The position numbers were made by a program, and so were the translations under genes. A stretch of 64,000 nt of DNA from Trichoplusia ni (lineage: Eukaryota > Arthropoda > Insecta > Lepidoptera > Noctuidae): NCBI RefSeq assembly GCF_003590095.1, contig NC_039486.1, positions 682,001 to 746,000 on the forward strand. The letters run 5' to 3'. The notes beneath the pieces are model-generated. The model searched no databases. It worked only from the letters and a program-made list of their open reading frames with translations, and was not told where the DNA came from. Every line of letters starts with the position of its first letter. Positions within the stretch are counted from its first letter, which is position 1. Shown piece after piece: positions 60,369 through 64,000 of the stretch.

Positions 60369-61244
60369 TACTCAATACTCAATACTCAATATTTTATTGC
60401 ACTCCATATGTTATACAGGTCTTACATAATATAAGTATAGTACACTATGGACCCTGTAGGGCACGGCAATGTAGAAGAGAGGAGGATGCTTTATTTAGAT
60501 TATGTATCACAGATTATTTTTATTTATTAAGTGGTTGTTTTATTTTATTTATATTGTAATTATATAATTTTTATCTATGAGAATGTAACTATATATATTG
60601 TAGGTGTATGATTATTATTTTCCTTATATATTTAATAGGTTTTTAGTTATTATTATTATCTATAACATATTTCTATTAAATTTTTGTTACTATATTTATT
60701 TTAATTCTTTGTCATTAATATATTCTTTAATATTATAATATGCTTTATTTATGAGTATTTGTTTAAGTTTATTAGTAAATATTATATTTCTAGGTTCTTC
60801 CTTTAGGGCTTCTGGTAGTTTATTATATATTTTTATAGACAATACATAGGTACTATTTGAATGTAGGCTCATACTAGAAGTTGGTAGCATTAGTCGGTTT
60901 TTGTGTCTTAGTGACCTGTTTGCATGTCTGTCTCCACGTTTAGTAAATAAGGTAAAATTGTTTCTCACAAACTTACATATTTCTAGAATGTAGATGCATG
61001 GTAAGGTAAGTATTTGGTGCTTTTTAAAGTAGGGTTGACAACTATCTGTTTGGTCTATGTTAGTTAGGACACGGATAAGTTTTTTTTGAAGAGTGAAAAG
61101 AGAAGGTGTATCAGTGCTATTACCCCACAAAATAATTCCATAGCTCAGCCACGCATATGCGTAGGCATAGTAAGTAGTTAATGTTGTTTGAAAGTCAGTG
61201 GTCTTCTTGATTTCCCGGAGTAACCTCACACTACCCGCTTAATC
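60369..61244 (-). mobile_element. Truncated LINE tail in unit 4
   Basis: Fourth copy of the inherited LINE fragment. The 177-codon frame at 60,696-61,229 is open, with RNNFTLF for RNNVTLF and the shared YVLSIK. Confidence 0.75.
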
Positions 61245-61810
61245 CCCCGAGTAAACTTCTATCAGTAGAGGAAGCAATCAACAATTACAGCACGCTCTTC
61301 TTAGTAGTGGTACGATAGAACCATATAAGTGTTTAATTTTTTATTTTTATTAGGTTGCAAACACCTTGCTATATATTATTATTCCATTTTACTTAAAAAT
61401 ATATTGTTGAATTTTTATGCTAAGTAATTTAGCAATGCAAAAATTGTTATTTTTTTAGCACCCTACCTTCGTCTGAGTGTTGCGTGTTAAAAGTGATACA
61501 ACATAAAAGTGGCAGGTTGCATTTATTTTCATAACTACACCAATTTATATCAGAACATTTTTTTGATAGAGTAACGCCATCTCTTTCTTGATGAGCAAAT
61601 TAATATAGTTCACAATTTCCATTTTAACTGTCCTTGTTATCTGGCAGATGTAAATACTTACTGCCAATACTTTCGAAGTCTCTAAAAGCATCTTCTGTCT
61701 AGGCGTTGAGCAAAGGAGTTGAGTATGTCCCACCACCTTCTCTTACGCCTGTCAGGAGTATCTAAATATAAATAAAGCTATTCTTAAATTAAATTATTTA
61801 CTTACCTAGT

Positions 61811-64000
61811 AAAGCACGGTCAAGCTTAGGACTCATAAATTTGCCAGTCTACAAATTATATTTGATACCTAACCCCAAGTAGCATTTTCTTTCTGCCGTC
61901 GTTTTTGCCTATCATAGCCGAACAACTAGGCATAACTCTAAGTAAAATTAAATTATACTTTAATTATACTGTATTCTATTCTTGAAGACAATAAGTTTGG
62001 CGTCAATGTATTGGACCTTGTACCACTTCTAGTGTCGATGCACTTCCACCGATGTCCATCGATGTATCATGATCAGCTCCAGGATTGACAGTGATTTGAT
62101 GGAAAACAGACATTTTAAAACGATATCATTATGTACTCGTTTAATCTTGTATCTTACGAGTAGTTTTAGAATGTTCTGTCGTTTCGAGGAGATTAGATGA
62201 ATGTAAGTTTTTTTTATTATTATAATTAATTATTTATAAATTTGTGTTCTACTTGGCAAGGATATCTTCACACAGTATATTATAGATATAGTTATATTGG
62301 TGATTCAGAAAAAAAATGAATAACGAAGTTTAAGTAAAAACATCAGTTATTTATTTAAAATATAAATTGAAAACAGTAACAGTCAATAAAACATTTTACG
62401 ATTAGAATGTTTTATATTAAACATTTCAGGCATTCGACTGAATCCAAGATGTGTAGTTGGCCACGCGAATGTTGATAGCGGGGCGTGAACCGAAGCAGTT
62501 TGTGTGGACGGCGACGAGGATGCCAGACTGGTATATGCCAGAGCCGAACCCACTGCAATAGCCATTGAACTCTTGATTAGGCCATCTGGTGCAGACTACG
62601 TCAGAGGTGACTTCAGCGTCGATACCGTCAAAGCGAGTTCTGCAGAGGTCGTTGCTAATAGTCACGACCTGCTCCTCACTGATTTGGCGATCTCCCTCCT
62701 AATGGGAAGAAAACATTTATTCATAAACTTGGTACAGAGAAATCGCTTTATCGTAGTCAGAGCACTAGGCAGTGAAAGGCAGGAAATTCAAAATTTATTA
62801 ATTATCCATAATGTAGAAAAAAAATAGTACTCGCTACTTACAATTTGGCGCCAGCTCGTAGCCCAAACGTTCAGGTCGTCAGCAAGGTTGTACCCAGCAA
62901 TAGGTGCGGGCCGAATGTTGTGGCTGTAGGTAAATACTGGCGTGCGGACAATAGACAGGTCAGAATGTAAATTAGCGTCGTTGAAGTCAGGGTGTATGAT
63001 CAATTGTAAGGCGGGTAGAACCTGGCCACCTGAGTTGGTGTAAGACGATCCAATTCGGACGCGGTATTGAGAAGGAGGACGGTAGCTGAAAGAGACAATT
63101 GAAGAATAAAATAGCGTAATGGTTTAATAAGTAATAAGTTTTATCGAGCAATATTTCTGATTTTGCAGTTCATAACCGTTTGTAAGTTTAACAAAAAATA
63201 TTAAAATGCCTAATGATTTTTTAAAGGCAGTTTCAGTATTTCAATTATAATTAAGTTATAAAAACCATTAGACGTAAATGCATGTACAATTCTGGTGATC
63301 TACATATTTGTTCTTCTTATTCTATAACATAATGTGTGGCCAGCCAGCTGCTCGGGAGATATTATTGTGCACTAGGGACAGCGAAAACACAGGATTACAA
63401 TCTATTTCCTTTAACTAATAGCCCGATAGGACGGCAATCCGTCCAAGCTTTATTCACAGAAGCTAACAACCCGAAGACTGCTAACCGATAGTTTAAAAGC
63501 TAGGATGCAAAAGTTACTTACTACATGCAATGGCCAGCTGTCAGGATAGACCTGTTGTTGATGATGACACCGGCGCAGACATAAACCAAGGCGATGTCAT
63601 CCCAAGTGCTGAGGATGGAGGCGCTGGAGGGATACTGGTCGATAGTGGATAAACTTTTATCACTCAGTCTTGAAGTGCTAGGCACGGCTGAAAGCAAACG
63701 AACGATTAAGTTGCAAATATAAAAAAAAATCCCTTTAAAGTGAAAAACTACTGGTTTCACATTTGGGAGGGATGAAACAAAACCTTTTTTTTCCTAACTT
63801 ATAAATTAAAAAAATATACAAATAAGGATAACGCGGTGTCATTCTTACTTGCAGAGCTTCAAATATACATATTCTAAATCTAGTTCACTAATTTCGGCAT
63901 ATCATAAATGGGTGAATTAAAAAAACTATAACTCTTTGAGACCAGCTTGCTTACCTGCCACAGCCGCCAAGCAGAAAGCCAACAGAGCAACGCCACGCAT
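61811..64000. repeat. Tandem array unit 5 (cut by the window end)
   Basis: Begins at the standard unit edge and contains the small frame and all of F5 to its start codon. The array continues beyond the window, so the total copy number is unknown. Confidence 0.85.
62426..64000 (-). CDS. Inactive trypsin-fold protein F5
   Basis: Exons 63955-64000, 63522-63687, 62842-63085 and 62426-62698; 242 residues. The ATG is the last three bases of the window, so promoter and 5' UTR are not visible. One visible change from F1 (AGYNLADD), shared with F4. Intron 1 near exon 2 is shortened by a small deletion compared with its siblings (around 63,720-63,750). Lost activation site and catalytic serine as in the rest of the array. 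Confidence 0.9.

Larger units (their letters stand above)
56004..61810. repeat. Tandem array unit 4 (contains F4)
   Basis: About 5.81 kb. Contains F4, the upstream region, the RTE-like tail (59,712-59,863), the SINE-like fragment and the older LINE tail. The small frame equivalent to 33,716-33,826 has a one-base deletion here. Confidence 0.85.

Overview
This is animal nuclear DNA, almost certainly from a moth or butterfly (Lepidoptera). The evidence is spliced trypsin-family genes with GT-AG introns, lepidopteran-style proteins (a short hydrophobic signal, an R-IVGG activation site, and a C-terminus ending in WIQANA or a close variant), TATA-box promoters, and typical lepidopteran dispersed repeats (elements beginning ctagctgttgcccgcg, SINE heads, LINE tails, a Ty3-type LTR element, a pogo/Tigger DNA transposon). 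It is AT-rich outside the coding exons. No rRNA or tRNA gene and no CRISPR array was seen.

Layout. Bases 1-13,380 hold no recognisable gene, only AT-rich sequence with repeat remnants. A chymotrypsin-fold (S1) protease cluster begins at 13.4 kb. Gene A (+, 13,442-14,740) and gene B (-, 17,551-19,348) have all the exons of a trypsin, but each carries a one-base frameshift in the last exon. Gene C (+, 20,492-21,893) and gene D (+, 25,105-27,025) are intact, closely related trypsins with Asp189 and a full catalytic triad. Gene E (-, 31,658-33,285) is an intact reading frame whose catalytic serine is lost. From about 33.5 kb to the window end, a tandem array of about 5.7 kb units carries five nearly identical genes F1-F5 (all -). 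These encode a shorter trypsin-fold protein that has lost both the catalytic serine and the zymogen activation site. All ten genes share the same four-exon structure and intron phases, so they come from one ancestor. C and D come from a duplicated segment. B and C form a head-to-head pair, and remnants of further B-like genes (an orphan promoter at 23.54 kb, an exon edge at 28.1 kb) show that the pair was duplicated more than once and then decayed.

Transposable elements mark the history. A 3.76 kb Ty3-type element with an intact 1,021-codon pol frame splits unit 1. A truncated LINE tail is shared only by units 3 and 4. Every complete unit carries the same older truncated LINE. A run of exactly 1,000 Ns (52,611-53,610) is flanked by the same ~576 bp on both sides. 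Removing the gap and one copy brings unit 3 to the length of the others, so the gap looks like an assembly artefact.

Working together: the active members (C, D, and A if its frameshift is a sequencing error) are predicted secreted digestive trypsins. E and F1-F5 are predicted secreted, disulfide-stabilised, catalytically dead homologues, and this inactive branch is the one that expanded most recently.
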